A stretch of DNA of 22,096 nucleotides from a bacterium (GCA_020625635.1 JAHLBL010000008.1:1-22096), one strand, 5' to 3'. Positions 1 through 9,288 are shown, numbered from the stretch's first letter. Numbers and translations: made by a program. The notes: generated by a model from the letters alone, not told the origin.

Positions 1-1285
<1,285 letters not shown>

Positions 1286-1305
1286 TTAAATCATTCCTTT
1301 GTTTG

Positions 1306-1719
1306 TTATACCAGAGCAAAGCTGAAATCCGCGCTTACACAGAGCTTGTCGTTAACATAGCCCTTGGCGCTTATAAAGTAAAAGTTTCCGCGTGAACGAG
1401 TGAGGGTGCAGGTAGTCTCCAGCGTATCGCCGGGCTTTACCATACCCTTGAACTTTACGTTGTCCATCTTTGTGAAGTAGGGGGTTTTTCCCGCGCACTT
1501 GTCGGCGAGCATAACACAGCTCGACTGTGCCATCATCTCACAGAGAATCACGCCCGGGACAACGGGGTTGCCGGGAAAATGTCCCTTTAGGAAAAACTCG
1601 TCGCCGCTTACGGTGTAGCGTCCGAAGGAGGTCGTGTCGTCGACCTTCTCAGCCTCCTGCACGAGCAGCATATTGTCGCGGTGAGGGATAATCTTCTTTA
1701 TTTCTTCCTGATTAAGCAT
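1306..1719 (-). CDS. fabZ: 3-hydroxyacyl-ACP dehydratase FabZ
   Basis: FabZ dehydrates 3-hydroxyacyl-ACP to trans-2-enoyl-ACP in type II fatty-acid elongation. The 137-residue protein has the hot-dog-fold signature GHFPGNPVVPGV with the catalytic His at about residue 47, followed by LCEMMAQ with the catalytic Glu at about residue 61. Length is normal for FabZ. A longer reading frame reaches back to 1764 into accB, but MLNQEEIKKIIPHRDNMLL is the usual FabZ N-terminus and AGAGGT lies just upstream, so I start at 1719. It follows accB by 10 nt and precedes accC, the usual clostridial order accB-fabZ-accC. Confidence 0.96.
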   Translation of the reverse strand: MLNQEEIKKIIPHRDNMLLVQEAEKVDDTTSFGRYTVSGDEFFLKGHFPGNPVVPGVILCEMMAQSSCVMLADKCAGKTPYFTKMDNVKFKGMVKPGDTLETTCTLTRSRGNFYFISAKGYVNDKLCVSADFSFALV

Positions 1720-1729
1720 AGAATACCTC

Positions 1730-2182
1730 TTATGAAACGGTAAACAGCGGCTGGTCGAACTCAACGACGTCGCCGTTATTTACGAGAATTTCGGTGATCG
1801 TGCCGCTTTCCTCGGCGGTGATTTCGTTCATGATCTTCATAGCCTCGATGATGCAGACGGTGTCGCCCTTCTTAACTCTCGAGCCTACGCTAACGAAAGC
1901 GGGCTTCTCGGGAGAGGGAGCGGCGTAGAACACGCCTACCATCGGGCTCTTGATAGTTCTTCCCGCTGCGGCGGGAGCAGCCTCAACAGCGGGCGCTGCC
2001 TCGGGAGCCGCTGCGGCGGGCTCGGCGGCAGGAGCGGCGCTCGGGGCGTATGAAACTACGGGAGCGTCGGCTGTGGGCTTTTCGAGGTGGATGCAGTCCT
2101 CCTCGTCGCTTACTTCAAGAACAGCGAGAGAGCTGTCCTCAAGCAGCTTTATATATTCCTTGAGTTTCTCAATATCAATCAT
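1730..2182 (-). CDS. accB: Biotin carboxyl carrier protein of acetyl-CoA carboxylase
   Basis: AccB carries biotin between the AccC and carboxyltransferase active sites. The 150-residue protein has an N-terminal helical segment (about 1-35), an Ala/Pro-rich flexible linker (about 38-74), and a C-terminal biotinyl domain with the motif EAMKIMNE, so Lys116 is the expected biotinylation site. Start ATG 2180-2182 is preceded by GGAGGA at a good distance. It lies 65 nt after fabF and 10 nt before fabZ. The low-complexity linker is normal for the family. Confidence 0.97.
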   Translation of the reverse strand: MIDIEKLKEYIKLLEDSSLAVLEVSDEEDCIHLEKPTADAPVVSYAPSAAPAAEPAAAAPEAAPAVEAAPAAAGRTIKSPMVGVFYAAPSPEKPAFVSVGSRVKKGDTVCIIEAMKIMNEITAEESGTITEILVNNGDVVEFDQPLFTVS

Positions 2183-2229
2183 TCTGATTCCTCCGTTGTG
2201 ATTACTCCTCGGTGATCAAGGCGTGCCGC

Positions 2230-2243
2230 GAACCGCGCGGTTC
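2230..2243. repeat. Perfect 14-bp palindrome between fabF and accB
   Basis: GAACCGCGCGGTTC is a perfect palindrome in the 65-nt gap between fabF and accB. In the transcript it would fold into a short GC hairpin, with a GGC/GCC pair further out. No T-run follows on the minus strand, so an intrinsic terminator is unlikely. An mRNA stability or processing hairpin is possible but unproven. Confidence 0.5.
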
Positions 2244-2247
2244 TGCC

Positions 2248-3477
2248 TTAAACCTTTTTGAATACAAGGCAGGTGTCGTGACCGCCGAAGCCGAGGTTTG
2301 TGCTCGCGGCAACGGTGACGTCTCTTTCCTTAGCCTTGCCTAATGTATAGTCAAGGTCGCACTCGGGGTCGGGCTCGTCCGTACCGATCGTCGGAGGGAT
2401 TTTACCCTCGCTGACAGCGAGCGCGGCTACGATCGCCTCAACAGCGCCCGTAGCTCCGAGCATATGACCTGTCATTGACTTGGTTGAGCTTACGCTTACG
2501 TCGTAAGCTTTTTCGCCGAGAGCATCCTTAATAGCCATGGTCTCGGTCTTGTCGTTCATCGGCGTACTTGTGCCGTGAGCGTTGAAGTAGATCGTGTCGT
2601 CGTCTGTTACGCCCGCCTCGGCAAACGCGATGCGGATAGCCTCGGCAAGTCCCGCGCCCTCGGGGTCGGGAGCCGTAACGTGGTGAGCGTCACATGTGTT
2701 TCCGTAGCCCGCGAGCTCAGCGTAAATCTTTGCTCCGCGAGCCTTGGCGTGCTCGTATTCCTCGAGGATGAGAACGCCCGCGCCCTCGCCCATTACAAAG
2801 CCGTTGCGCTTAACGTCGAAGGGGATCGAAGCCTTCTTCGGGTCCTCGGTGGTGGAGAGAGCCTTCATATTCGAGAAGCCCGCGATAGTCAGCGGATGAA
2901 CGACGCACTCGGCGCCGCCCGCGATAACAGCGTCGGCGTAACCGTCCTTTACGGCGTGGAACGCCTCGCCGACAGAGTTCGAACCCGAAGCGCAAGCCGA
3001 CATAACCGAAAGGCTCACGCCCTTTGCGTTATACTTGATCGCGACCTGTCCCGTAGCGATATTGCCTATCATTTTGGGAATGAAGTGGGGGCTTACCTTG
3101 CGGGGACCTTTCTCGAGAAACGCCTGGGTGTTCTCGACGAAGCTGTAAAGTCCGCCGATACCGCAGCCTATGTAAGAGCCGAGACGCTTTTCATCGACAG
3201 TGCCGATGATCCCGCTGTCCTCGACAGCCTCCTTGGCTGCCGCGAGAGCGAAAATAGTGTACATATCGGTCTTTCTGATGTCCCTTTTCTCGACAACAGA
3301 TGTCGGGTCAAAGTCCTTTACCTCTCCCGCGATTTTCACGGCGAGGTCATCGGTGCTGAATTTTGTGATTTTGTCTATTCCGCAGACGCCGTCGAGCATA
3401 TTCTTCCACATCGTGGCAACATCGTTGCCCACGGGAGTAACCGCTCCGACGCCTGTAACAACAACTCGTCTTGACAT
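2248..3477 (-). CDS. fabF: Beta-ketoacyl-ACP synthase II
   Basis: FabF condenses malonyl-ACP with acyl-ACP, the chain-lengthening step. The 409-residue protein is normal length. The catalytic triad is visible: Cys162 in SACASGSN, His301 in FNAHGTSTPMND and His338 in KSMTGHMLGATGA. The C-terminus carries NLGFGGHD, usual for KAS II. Start ATG 3475-3477 has AAAGGAGT 5 nt upstream. It follows fabG by 14 nt, so the two are cotranscribed. KAS II rather than KAS III (FabH) is clear from the C-H-H triad and length. Confidence 0.97.
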   Translation of the reverse strand: MSRRVVVTGVGAVTPVGNDVATMWKNMLDGVCGIDKITKFSTDDLAVKIAGEVKDFDPTSVVEKRDIRKTDMYTIFALAAAKEAVEDSGIIGTVDEKRLGSYIGCGIGGLYSFVENTQAFLEKGPRKVSPHFIPKMIGNIATGQVAIKYNAKGVSLSVMSACASGSNSVGEAFHAVKDGYADAVIAGGAECVVHPLTIAGFSNMKALSTTEDPKKASIPFDVKRNGFVMGEGAGVLILEEYEHAKARGAKIYAELAGYGNTCDAHHVTAPDPEGAGLAEAIRIAFAEAGVTDDDTIYFNAHGTSTPMNDKTETMAIKDALGEKAYDVSVSSTKSMTGHMLGATGAVEAIVAALAVSEGKIPPTIGTDEPDPECDLDYTLGKAKERDVTVAASTNLGFGGHDTCLVFKKV

Positions 3478-3491
3478 ATTGTACTCCTTTA

Positions 3492-4235
3492 TTACATAGC
3501 GATTCCGCCGTCCACGCGGATTACCTCGCCCGTTACGTAGGAGGCGTAATCACTGCAAAGGAAGGCGATCACGTTGGCGACGTCCTCGGGAAGTCCGCGA
3601 CGCTTCATCGGGATCGAGGCGGCGATCTCGTCCTTGATTTTGTCGGACAGCGCCTGTGTCATAGCTGTGTCGATATATCCGGGAGCGACAGCGTTTACTG
3701 TAACGCCCCTTGCGGCGAGCTCTCTGGCTACGGACTTAGTCATACCGATAACGCCCGCCTTTGAAGCGGCGTAGTTAGCCTGTCCCGCGTTGCCGTTGAT
3801 TCCGACGATGGAGGCTACGTTGACGATACGTCCGCTGCGCTGACGCATAAAGGGCTTGTAGAGGTGCTTTGTCATATTGAAAGCGCCCTTGAGGTTAACT
3901 CTTATGACCGCGTCAAACTCGTCCTCGGTCATATTGAGCATAAGCTTGTCGCGGGTGATTCCCGCGTTGTTGACGAGGATATCGACCTTGCCGAATTCGG
4001 CGATTATCTCACCGACAACGGCTTCGCCGGCGGCAAAATCGCTGACGTCGCAGTCGTAAGCCTTTACCTTTACGCCGAGCTCTGTGATTGAAGCGATGGC
4101 GGCGTTCTTGTCATCCTCCGAGCCGATACCGACAAGAGCGATGTCAGCGCCGAGAGAAGCGAGCTTCTCGGCGGTCTTTCTGCCGATTCCGCTGTAGCCG
4201 CCTGTAATGATTGCGGTTTTTCCTGTAAAATTCAT
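3492..4235 (-). CDS. fabG: 3-oxoacyl-ACP reductase (short-chain dehydrogenase)
   Basis: FabG reduces 3-oxoacyl-ACP with NADPH. The 247-residue protein has the Rossmann nucleotide loop TGGYSGIG (residues 11-18; most FabG proteins have TGASRGIG), NNAG at 89-92, and the SDR tetrad Asn114, Ser142, Tyr155, Lys159 (YAASK). The C-terminus, TGEVIRVDGGIAM, is typical. I chose ATG 4233-4235, with GGGAG about 7 nt upstream and the usual MNFTGKTAIITGG start; the frame extends 12 codons further without family support. It starts 22 nt after the fabD stop. Confidence 0.96.
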   Translation of the reverse strand: MNFTGKTAIITGGYSGIGRKTAEKLASLGADIALVGIGSEDDKNAAIASITELGVKVKAYDCDVSDFAAGEAVVGEIIAEFGKVDILVNNAGITRDKLMLNMTEDEFDAVIRVNLKGAFNMTKHLYKPFMRQRSGRIVNVASIVGINGNAGQANYAASKAGVIGMTKSVARELAARGVTVNAVAPGYIDTAMTQALSDKIKDEIAASIPMKRRGLPEDVANVIAFLCSDYASYVTGEVIRVDGGIAM

Positions 4236-4257
4236 ATCTGTCTCCCTTCGAGAACAA

Positions 4258-5154
4258 TCAGATGCTTTCAAGGTCCGAGAGATTCTCGACCTTTACAGCC
4301 TTTACTTCCTTATTGATCCTGCCGACAAGAGAGGTGAGCGTCTTGCCAACACCGACCTCGATAAAGGTATCAGCGCCGTCGGCGATCATATTTTCAACGA
4401 TGGACTGCCACCTTACGGGGTTGCAGACCTGAGCCTTTATCAGCTCTCTGAAATCGCCCTCATAGGGCTTTGCGGTGTAGTTGGAGTAAACGGGCACAAC
4501 GGGCTGTGAGAAGCTTATGCCCTCCATATATTCGTACAGTCCCTCGGCTGCGTCCGCCATAAACGGCGAGTGGAACGCTCCGCTGACGGCAAGGCGCTTG
4601 GCGCGTCCCTTTGCCTCGGAGAAAGCCGCGGCGAGAGCGTCGACGTTCTCCTCCTTTGTGGCAACGACCGTCTGCGCGGGGCTGTTGTAGTTTACGGGGT
4701 ATGTATCGGAAAATCCAGCGCAGATTTCCTCGATTTTATCGGCGGGCAGCTTCATGACCGCGAGCATCGCTCCGGGGTTCTCCTGCGCCGCTTTGTTCAT
4801 CAGCTCGCCGCGTCTGCACACGAGCCTGAAAGCCTCCTCGTCGCTGAGTATGCCCGAAAAGGCGAGCGCCGCGATTTCGCCGAGCGAGAAGCCCGCTGCG
4901 AAGTCGGCTTTTATGCCCTTCTCGGCTACCGCGCGCGCCGCGGCGAGATCAGCCGTGAAAACGCAGGGCTGAGTATTTACGGTGAGGGAGAGCTCCTCGG
5001 CAGTGCCTTCGAAGCACTGCTTAGACGTGCCCGCGCGCACGCTGTCCGCCATATCGAAAACAGCCTTCGCGGCGGGGGAATTGTCGTAAAGCTCCCTGCC
5101 CATTCCCGTGTACTGGGCTCCCTGTCCCGAGAATACGAGCGCTATTTTACCCAT
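4258..5154 (-). CDS. fabD: Malonyl-CoA:ACP transacylase
   Basis: FabD transfers malonyl from CoA to acyl carrier protein, feeding FabF. The 298-residue protein has the N-terminal GQGAQYTGMG, the nucleophile motif GFSLGE with Ser90 (most homologues have GHSLGE, so Phe replaces His next to the nucleophile), a conserved Arg near 114-115, and the catalytic His195 in SGAFHSPFM. Its first 13 nt overlap the end of fabK, indicating translational coupling. Length is normal. Confidence 0.96.
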   Translation of the reverse strand: MGKIALVFSGQGAQYTGMGRELYDNSPAAKAVFDMADSVRAGTSKQCFEGTAEELSLTVNTQPCVFTADLAAARAVAEKGIKADFAAGFSLGEIAALAFSGILSDEEAFRLVCRRGELMNKAAQENPGAMLAVMKLPADKIEEICAGFSDTYPVNYNSPAQTVVATKEENVDALAAAFSEAKGRAKRLAVSGAFHSPFMADAAEGLYEYMEGISFSQPVVPVYSNYTAKPYEGDFRELIKAQVCNPVRWQSIVENMIADGADTFIEVGVGKTLTSLVGRINKEVKAVKVENLSDLESI

Positions 5155-6092
5155 TTTGACGCTCCTCCCAGAACTTCCTCAGCCTTATTGAAGAGGTCGA
5201 GGATAATATCCCTCGCGGGCTCTTCCTTAGTTACCATCGAGGCTACCTGTCCCGCGAGAACGCAGCCGTTCTTGACGTCGCCCTCACGCGCGGCAAGGCG
5301 GAGAACTCCCGCGCCCTTTGCCTCGAGCTCCTCGTCGGAATATGTCGAGGTGTCGTACTCCATCTTTGTGTACTCACGGGTATAGCTGCTCTTAATGCAG
5401 CGAACGGGATGTCCGAGGCGCTTGCCCGTGACAACCGTGTCGATGTCCTTAGCCTTGAGGATCTTGTCCTTGTACGCCTGTGAGATCGTGCACTCCTCGG
5501 CTACGAGGAAGCGTGTGCCGACCTGGATACCTACGGCGCCGAGCATAAAGCACGCCGCGACCTGACGACCGTCCGCGATACCGCCCGCGGCGATTACGGG
5601 TATGCTTACAGCGTCAACGACCTGGGGCACGAGAGCCATCGTAGTGAGATCGCCGACGTGACCGCCGCTCTCACCGCCCTCGGCGATTACGGCAAAGGCT
5701 CCGAGCTTCTCCATTCTCTTCGCAAGAGCGACGGAGGGAACTACGGGAATGACCTTTATGCCTGCCTCAGTCCATTTTTCCATATACTTGCCGGGGTTGC
5801 CCGCTCCTGTGGTGACGACCTTTACGCCTTCCTCGACAACAACGTCCGCGACCTCGTCCGCAAACGGGCTCATAAGCATAATGTTGACGCCGAAGGGCTT
5901 GTCCGTAAGCTCCTTGCACTTCTTTATCTCGGCGCGGAGCTGTTCGCCGTTCGAGTTCATCGCGGCAATAAGTCCGAGTCCGCCCGCGTTGCTTACGCCC
6001 GCGGCGAGAGAGGCGTCGGCAACCCATGCCATACCGCCCTGAAATATCGGATATTCGATGCCGAGCTGTTCATTAATTACAGTTGAAATCAT
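5142..6092 (-). CDS. fabK: Enoyl-ACP reductase, FMN-dependent FabK type
   Basis: FabK reduces enoyl-ACP to acyl-ACP using FMN and NAD(P)H and takes the place of FabI; FabK enzymes are known to be insensitive to triclosan. The 316-residue protein has a TIM-barrel opening (GIEYPIFQGGMAWVAD), the motif AEGGESGGHVGDLTT with the conserved His145, and the FMN phosphate segment PVIAAGGIADGRQ (about 165-177). The fold is shared with nitronate monooxygenases; the SGGHVGD motif and position at the head of a fab operon decide for FabK. I start at ATG 6090-6092 because AAAAGG lies 9 nt upstream; the in-frame ATG at 6101 touches that site. Confidence 0.95.
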   Translation of the reverse strand: MISTVINEQLGIEYPIFQGGMAWVADASLAAGVSNAGGLGLIAAMNSNGEQLRAEIKKCKELTDKPFGVNIMLMSPFADEVADVVVEEGVKVVTTGAGNPGKYMEKWTEAGIKVIPVVPSVALAKRMEKLGAFAVIAEGGESGGHVGDLTTMALVPQVVDAVSIPVIAAGGIADGRQVAACFMLGAVGIQVGTRFLVAEECTISQAYKDKILKAKDIDTVVTGKRLGHPVRCIKSSYTREYTKMEYDTSTYSDEELEAKGAGVLRLAAREGDVKNGCVLAGQVASMVTKEEPARDIILDLFNKAEEVLGGASKWVK

Positions 6093-6145
6093 ATGTACCA
6101 TCCTTTTCGCAAACATAGTTACTCAAGATAAAACCATTCCAATAC

Positions 6146-6174
6146 ATTTTACTATAATAAGGGCAAATAGTCAA
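6146..6174 (-). promoter_or_regulatory. Sigma-A type promoter of the fab operon
   Basis: On the minus strand TTGACT (6169-6174) is followed by a 17-nt spacer and TAAAAT (6146-6151). Transcription would start near 6139, giving a leader of about 46 nt before fabK. I see no clear FapR-type or FabT-type operator in it. Confidence 0.8.
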
Positions 6175-6207
6175 TGATATTTTTTAGGCAATTGAGGCAA
6201 AATGACA

Positions 6208-6242
6208 CCGCCGACGCACCTTTTACGGACGCACGTCGGCGG
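6208..6242 (-). terminator. Possible terminator of the BofC-like gene
   Basis: Perfect 9-bp inverted repeat CCGCCGACG / CGTCGGCGG with a 17-nt loop, starting 9 nt past the stop of the minus-strand gene that ends at 6252. On the minus strand it is followed by a short ATTTTG run, so the tail is weak. It also lies upstream of the fabK promoter and would insulate it from read-through. Confidence 0.55.
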
Positions 6243-6251
6243 GCTCACCCG

Positions 6252-6599
6252 TCAGCTGCAAATATCCTCCAGAGTTTTTCTGAGGTTTCTCCTGCCCTCA
6301 ACGGTTATCCCCTGCTCAAGCCGCTCTCTGTCCTCCTTCGGAAGCAGCGACGCCTGAGTCTCCGTGCGGCGCAGCAGCGCGCCGTCGCTGAGGCTGTAAA
6401 CCGCGATCCTGCCTCCGCTTATGCCGATTTTATACAGCTCCGGCGGCGCTGTCTCCTCGGTATGAACTACAGGCTCGGCGCTCTCTCTGCGCTGTCTTTC
6501 GCTTATCCCGAGTTCGCCGCCGACGAGCGACGCGACAGCCAGAAATACATACGCCGCCATCGCCGCTAACAGAAAATACCTCTTAAAAAAATCTTTCAT
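6252..6599 (-). CDS. Small membrane-anchored protein with BofC-like C-terminal domain
   Basis: This 115-residue protein has a short basic N-terminus (MKDFFKRYF), one hydrophobic segment (about residues 8-28) and an outside-facing tail. The tail (about 53-115) has the pattern YKIGISGGRIAVY, then SLLPKEDRERLEQGI, then a C-terminal RRNLRKTLEDI helix. That arrangement is like the BofC C-terminal domain found in many Clostridia; I judge this from pattern memory, not a search. BofC in Bacillus acts in the intermembrane space during sporulation, but small clostridial relatives have no fixed role. ATG 6597-6599 has a GGGGA site 5 nt upstream. It is divergent from the PBP gene, a possible hint of a link to the cell wall or sporulation. 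It is a single-gene unit. Confidence 0.7.
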   Translation of the reverse strand: MKDFFKRYFLLAAMAAYVFLAVASLVGGELGISERQRRESAEPVVHTEETAPPELYKIGISGGRIAVYSLSDGALLRRTETQASLLPKEDRERLEQGITVEGRRNLRKTLEDICS

Positions 6600-6621
6600 T
6601 TTTCCCCATCCCGATTCCGAA

Positions 6622-6636
6622 AAAGTATTATACTTT
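6622..6636. promoter_or_regulatory. Perfect inverted repeat over the -10 of the BofC-like gene
   Basis: AAAGTAT-T-ATACTTT is a perfect 7+1+7 inverted repeat in the divergent gap. On the minus strand it contains TATAAT (6627-6632), a likely -10 for the gene starting at 6599, with no good -35 at 17 nt (GATTTC). It could be a repressor operator over the -10, or chance in AT-rich DNA. Confidence 0.4.
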
Positions 6637-6750
6637 AGTTATTCTCGGCGAAATCGGAAATATTCATACATTTTAAGGGCATTTTTGCAGAAAATTCTAC
6701 TATAATCGAAAAGAAAATACACGTAAAAGGTTTATTTTTTCGCAATTTTG

Positions 6751-6759
6751 TGTTAGAAT
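6751..6759 (+). promoter_or_regulatory. Candidate extended -10 promoter of the PBP gene
   Basis: TGTTAGAAT is an extended -10 (TGn plus TAGAAT) 87 nt before the PBP start. The -35 region (TTTATT, 6731-6736) is poor. A second TATAAT lies at 6701-6706, also without a clear -35. Which is used cannot be decided by eye. Confidence 0.45.
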
Positions 6760-6845
6760 ACAGAGTGATAATGCATTATTATGCACAAATGTATGTTTTT
6801 ATTGCACGGAAGTCCGATCATTCGGGCTGTAAAGGAGTTTTTTCT

Positions 6846-9269
6846 ATGCGTGAAACAGACATCAGTAAATTTACGGCGCGGCCCGACAGGGACATTGACG
6901 CGGAAAAGCCCGTCAAGCGAATCCTGAAAATCATAGGCAGAGTGCTCTTCACCCTGCTGATGGTGGGAGTATTCACGGGAATAATCGTCGGCACTTCGAT
7001 GATTATCTACATCGGGCGCATAGCCGCGGAGCCTACGGGCATCAACCTCAAGGCAAAGTCGATGAACCAGACGAGCTTCATCTACGTCAAGAACGACGCG
7101 GGCAAGTTCAAGAAGTACAAGTCCCTCTACAGCACGGAAAACCGCGTGTGGGTAAACTTCAAGGATATTCCGCAGTATATGAAGGACGCTCAGATCGCTA
7201 TTGAGGACAAGCGTTTCTACGACCACCACGGTGTTGACTGGACGAGAACCGCGGGCGCTGTGCTCAATCTCAGCAGCGGCGAGGCGAGCTACGGCGGCTC
7301 CACGATGACGCAGCAGCTCATTAAGAACATCTCCGACGACAACGACGTTTCGCTCAACCGTAAGCTTCGCGAAATCATCAAGGCGATCAAGCTTGAGAAC
7401 GAGTACACCAAGGACGAGATCCTCGAGGCGTACCTCAACGTTGTAAACTACGGAAGCAACTGTCAGGGCGTTCAGGCGGCGGCTAACCTGTATTTCGGCA
7501 AGGACATCGGCAAGTGCTCGCTCGCGCAGTGCGCGGCTATCGCGGGCATAACCCAGAACCCCAGCCGATACAATCCGCTGATTTATCCCGAATATAATAA
7601 GGAACGGCGCGAGCTCGTGCTTTCCGAGATGTACGACCAGGGAAAGATAAGCGAAGCCGAATATAAGGAAGCCATGAAGGAATCCAAGGATATGACCTTC
7701 GTCGGCTTCAAAAAGAGCAACAAGGCAACAAAGACGCAGAAAATCCAGAACTGGTATATCGACCAGCTCCAGAACGACTTACAGTCCGACCTCGCCACCT
7801 ACTACAACATAAGCCAGAAGGCAGCGTCGGATATGCTCTTTACCGAGGGACTAAAGATCTACTGCGCTATGGATCAGGACGCGCAGAGCTTCATCGAAAA
7901 GGCGGCTCAGAGTCTTGACACAAGCTACGACTACGGCTTGCAGTGCGCTATGACGATGATCGGTATGGACGGCTCGGTAATCGCGACTGTCGGCTCCTCA
8001 CAGGAAAAGACGACAAACCTCAGCTGGGACCGCGCCACCGACTCGGTTCTCCAGCCCGGTTCCTCAATCAAGCCTGTCGTAGTTTACCCCTACGCGATCG
8101 AAAAGGGCGAGCTCTACTACAGCTCGATCGTCAAGGACGAGCCTCTCGAAAAGTACAAGGTCGTCGACGGCGAATACGTAGCGGGTCCGAACAACTGGTA
8201 CTCGGGCTACAAGGGCAATATGCTCCTTCCCGACGCGATAGAGTGGTCGGCTAACGCCACCGCGGTACAGGTCATCGACAAAATCGCTCCGGCAAACGCC
8301 TATAATCAGGTCGTTACGCTTCAGGGCTTCACTCACCTGACCGAGGAAGATAAAAACAACGCGGGCGGACTCTCCATCGGAGGTCTCAACGGCGGCGTCA
8401 CAGTAAGAGAAATGGCGGCGACCTTCACATATATGGGCAACGGCGGCAAGTACTACAAGCCCTACACCTATTACTATGTGACCGACGCCGAGGACAATAT
8501 TATCATTGATAACAGGAATCAGATCCCAAAGGAATCCTACTCGCCCGAAACAGCCTATATTATGAACAGGCTGCTCCACTACAATATAACCTACTGCGCT
8601 CACACGAACGCTTACCTCGGTCGTGTTGACGGCTGGGACATCATCGGCAAGACGGGTACCACCGACGAGGACAAGGACTCCTGGTTCTGCGGACTCAGCC
8701 CCTACGCTTCACTCGCTGTATGGACAGGCTTTGACACTCCGCATACGATCTCGATAAACGGTCAGATGAATGCCGCGAGCCTGTTCAGCAAGGTTATGGG
8801 GCATTATCTGGAAGGAAAGAAGCATAAGGAATACGCAGTTCCAGCCACCATAATAACGGCTAACTACGACCCGAGCAACGGCAGTATCTACAATATCGGC
8901 GAGGCGTCGGACGGTCAGTACATCGGTTACTACACCGAGGAAAATCTGCCTTCCGAGGGCGGCGGCGATTACGTCGACTACTACTACGGACAGGAATACT
9001 CCGACGACGATGACGACAGCGGCTCCGAAAGCGGTCAGGAGTATGCGGCCGACGAAGAAGGCGGCGGCGAAGAAGAAACTCCTGCCGACGATGGCGGCGG
9101 CGAGGAAGAAACTCCTGCCGATGACGGCGGCGGTGATAACGGCGGCGACGAAGGCGGCGGCGACGAAGGCGGCGATAACGAAGGCGGCGACGAAGGCGGC
9201 GGAGACGAAAATCAGCCCGTCGACACAGATGCTCCGCCCGTAATCGAGGAAGAAAACGGAGGAGAATAA
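6846..9269 (+). CDS. Class A penicillin-binding protein (transglycosylase/transpeptidase)
   Basis: A bifunctional peptidoglycan synthase of 807 residues: it polymerises lipid II and cross-links the glycan strands outside the membrane. It has a cytoplasmic N-terminus with one membrane segment (about 26-56). The GT51 domain shows EDKRFYDHHG (catalytic Glu120), GGSTMTQQLIKN (150-161) and RKLREIIKAIKLE...LEAYLNVVNYG. The transpeptidase shows SSIK with nucleophile Ser406, SAN at 468-470 and KTG at 602-604. After about residue 705 the tail is acidic and Gly-rich, with no PASTA domain. ATG 6846 has AAAGGAG 8 nt upstream; a GTG-initiated frame from 6750 lacks such a site. It is divergent from the BofC-like gene, with hom following at 108 nt. 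It resembles the PBP1a/PonA group; the exact symbol is uncertain. Confidence 0.95.
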   Translation: MRETDISKFTARPDRDIDAEKPVKRILKIIGRVLFTLLMVGVFTGIIVGTSMIIYIGRIAAEPTGINLKAKSMNQTSFIYVKNDAGKFKKYKSLYSTENRVWVNFKDIPQYMKDAQIAIEDKRFYDHHGVDWTRTAGAVLNLSSGEASYGGSTMTQQLIKNISDDNDVSLNRKLREIIKAIKLENEYTKDEILEAYLNVVNYGSNCQGVQAAANLYFGKDIGKCSLAQCAAIAGITQNPSRYNPLIYPEYNKERRELVLSEMYDQGKISEAEYKEAMKESKDMTFVGFKKSNKATKTQKIQNWYIDQLQNDLQSDLATYYNISQKAASDMLFTEGLKIYCAMDQDAQSFIEKAAQSLDTSYDYGLQCAMTMIGMDGSVIATVGSSQEKTTNLSWDRATDSVLQPGSSIKPVVVYPYAIEKGELYYSSIVKDEPLEKYKVVDGEYVAGPNNWYSGYKGNMLLPDAIEWSANATAVQVIDKIAPANAYNQVVTLQGFTHLTEEDKNNAGGLSIGGLNGGVTVREMAATFTYMGNGGKYYKPYTYYYVTDAEDNIIIDNRNQIPKESYSPETAYIMNRLLHYNITYCAHTNAYLGRVDGWDIIGKTGTTDEDKDSWFCGLSPYASLAVWTGFDTPHTISINGQMNAASLFSKVMGHYLEGKKHKEYAVPATIITANYDPSNGSIYNIGEASDGQYIGYYTEENLPSEGGGDYVDYYYGQEYSDDDDDSGSESGQEYAADEEGGGEEETPADDGGGEEETPADDGGGDNGGDEGGGDEGGDNEGGDEGGGDENQPVDTDAPPVIEEENGGE
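9060..9212 (+). repeat. In-frame tandem repeats coding the acidic Gly-rich PBP tail
   Basis: Two tandem 33-bp units (9060-9092 and 9093-9125) each encode GGGEEETPADD. They are followed by degenerate short units coding GGD/GGGDE/GGDN to about 9212. The units are in frame, so copy-number changes would alter only tail length. Such slippage-prone repeats often differ between strains. Confidence 0.85.
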
Positions 9270-9271
9270 TT

Positions 9272-9288
9272 ACAGCGCGGTGCGCTGT
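9272..9288 (+). other. 7-bp GC hairpin just after the PBP stop codon
   Basis: ACAGCGC-GGT-GCGCTGT forms a perfect 7-bp stem with a 3-nt loop. It is not followed by a T-run, so intrinsic termination is unlikely and read-through from the PBP gene into hom is possible. It abuts the leader structure that follows. Confidence 0.5.

Noticed and set aside
2575..3474. 299-codon plus-strand open frame
   Set aside because: Exactly antisense to fabF, which has all catalytic motifs; the plus frame shows no family motif and arises from codon bias.
4570..5385. 271-codon plus-strand open frame
   Set aside because: Antisense to fabD and fabK; Arg/Ala/Glu-rich composition with no motif or ribosome site, a shadow frame.
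5142..6092. Nitronate monooxygenase (2-nitropropane dioxygenase)
   Set aside because: Same fold, but the SGGHVGD motif and location at the head of the fab operon favour FabK.
9060..9212. CRISPR-like or mobile repeat array
   Set aside because: The repeats are contiguous, in frame and code the Gly/Asp/Glu tail of the PBP; there are no spacers.
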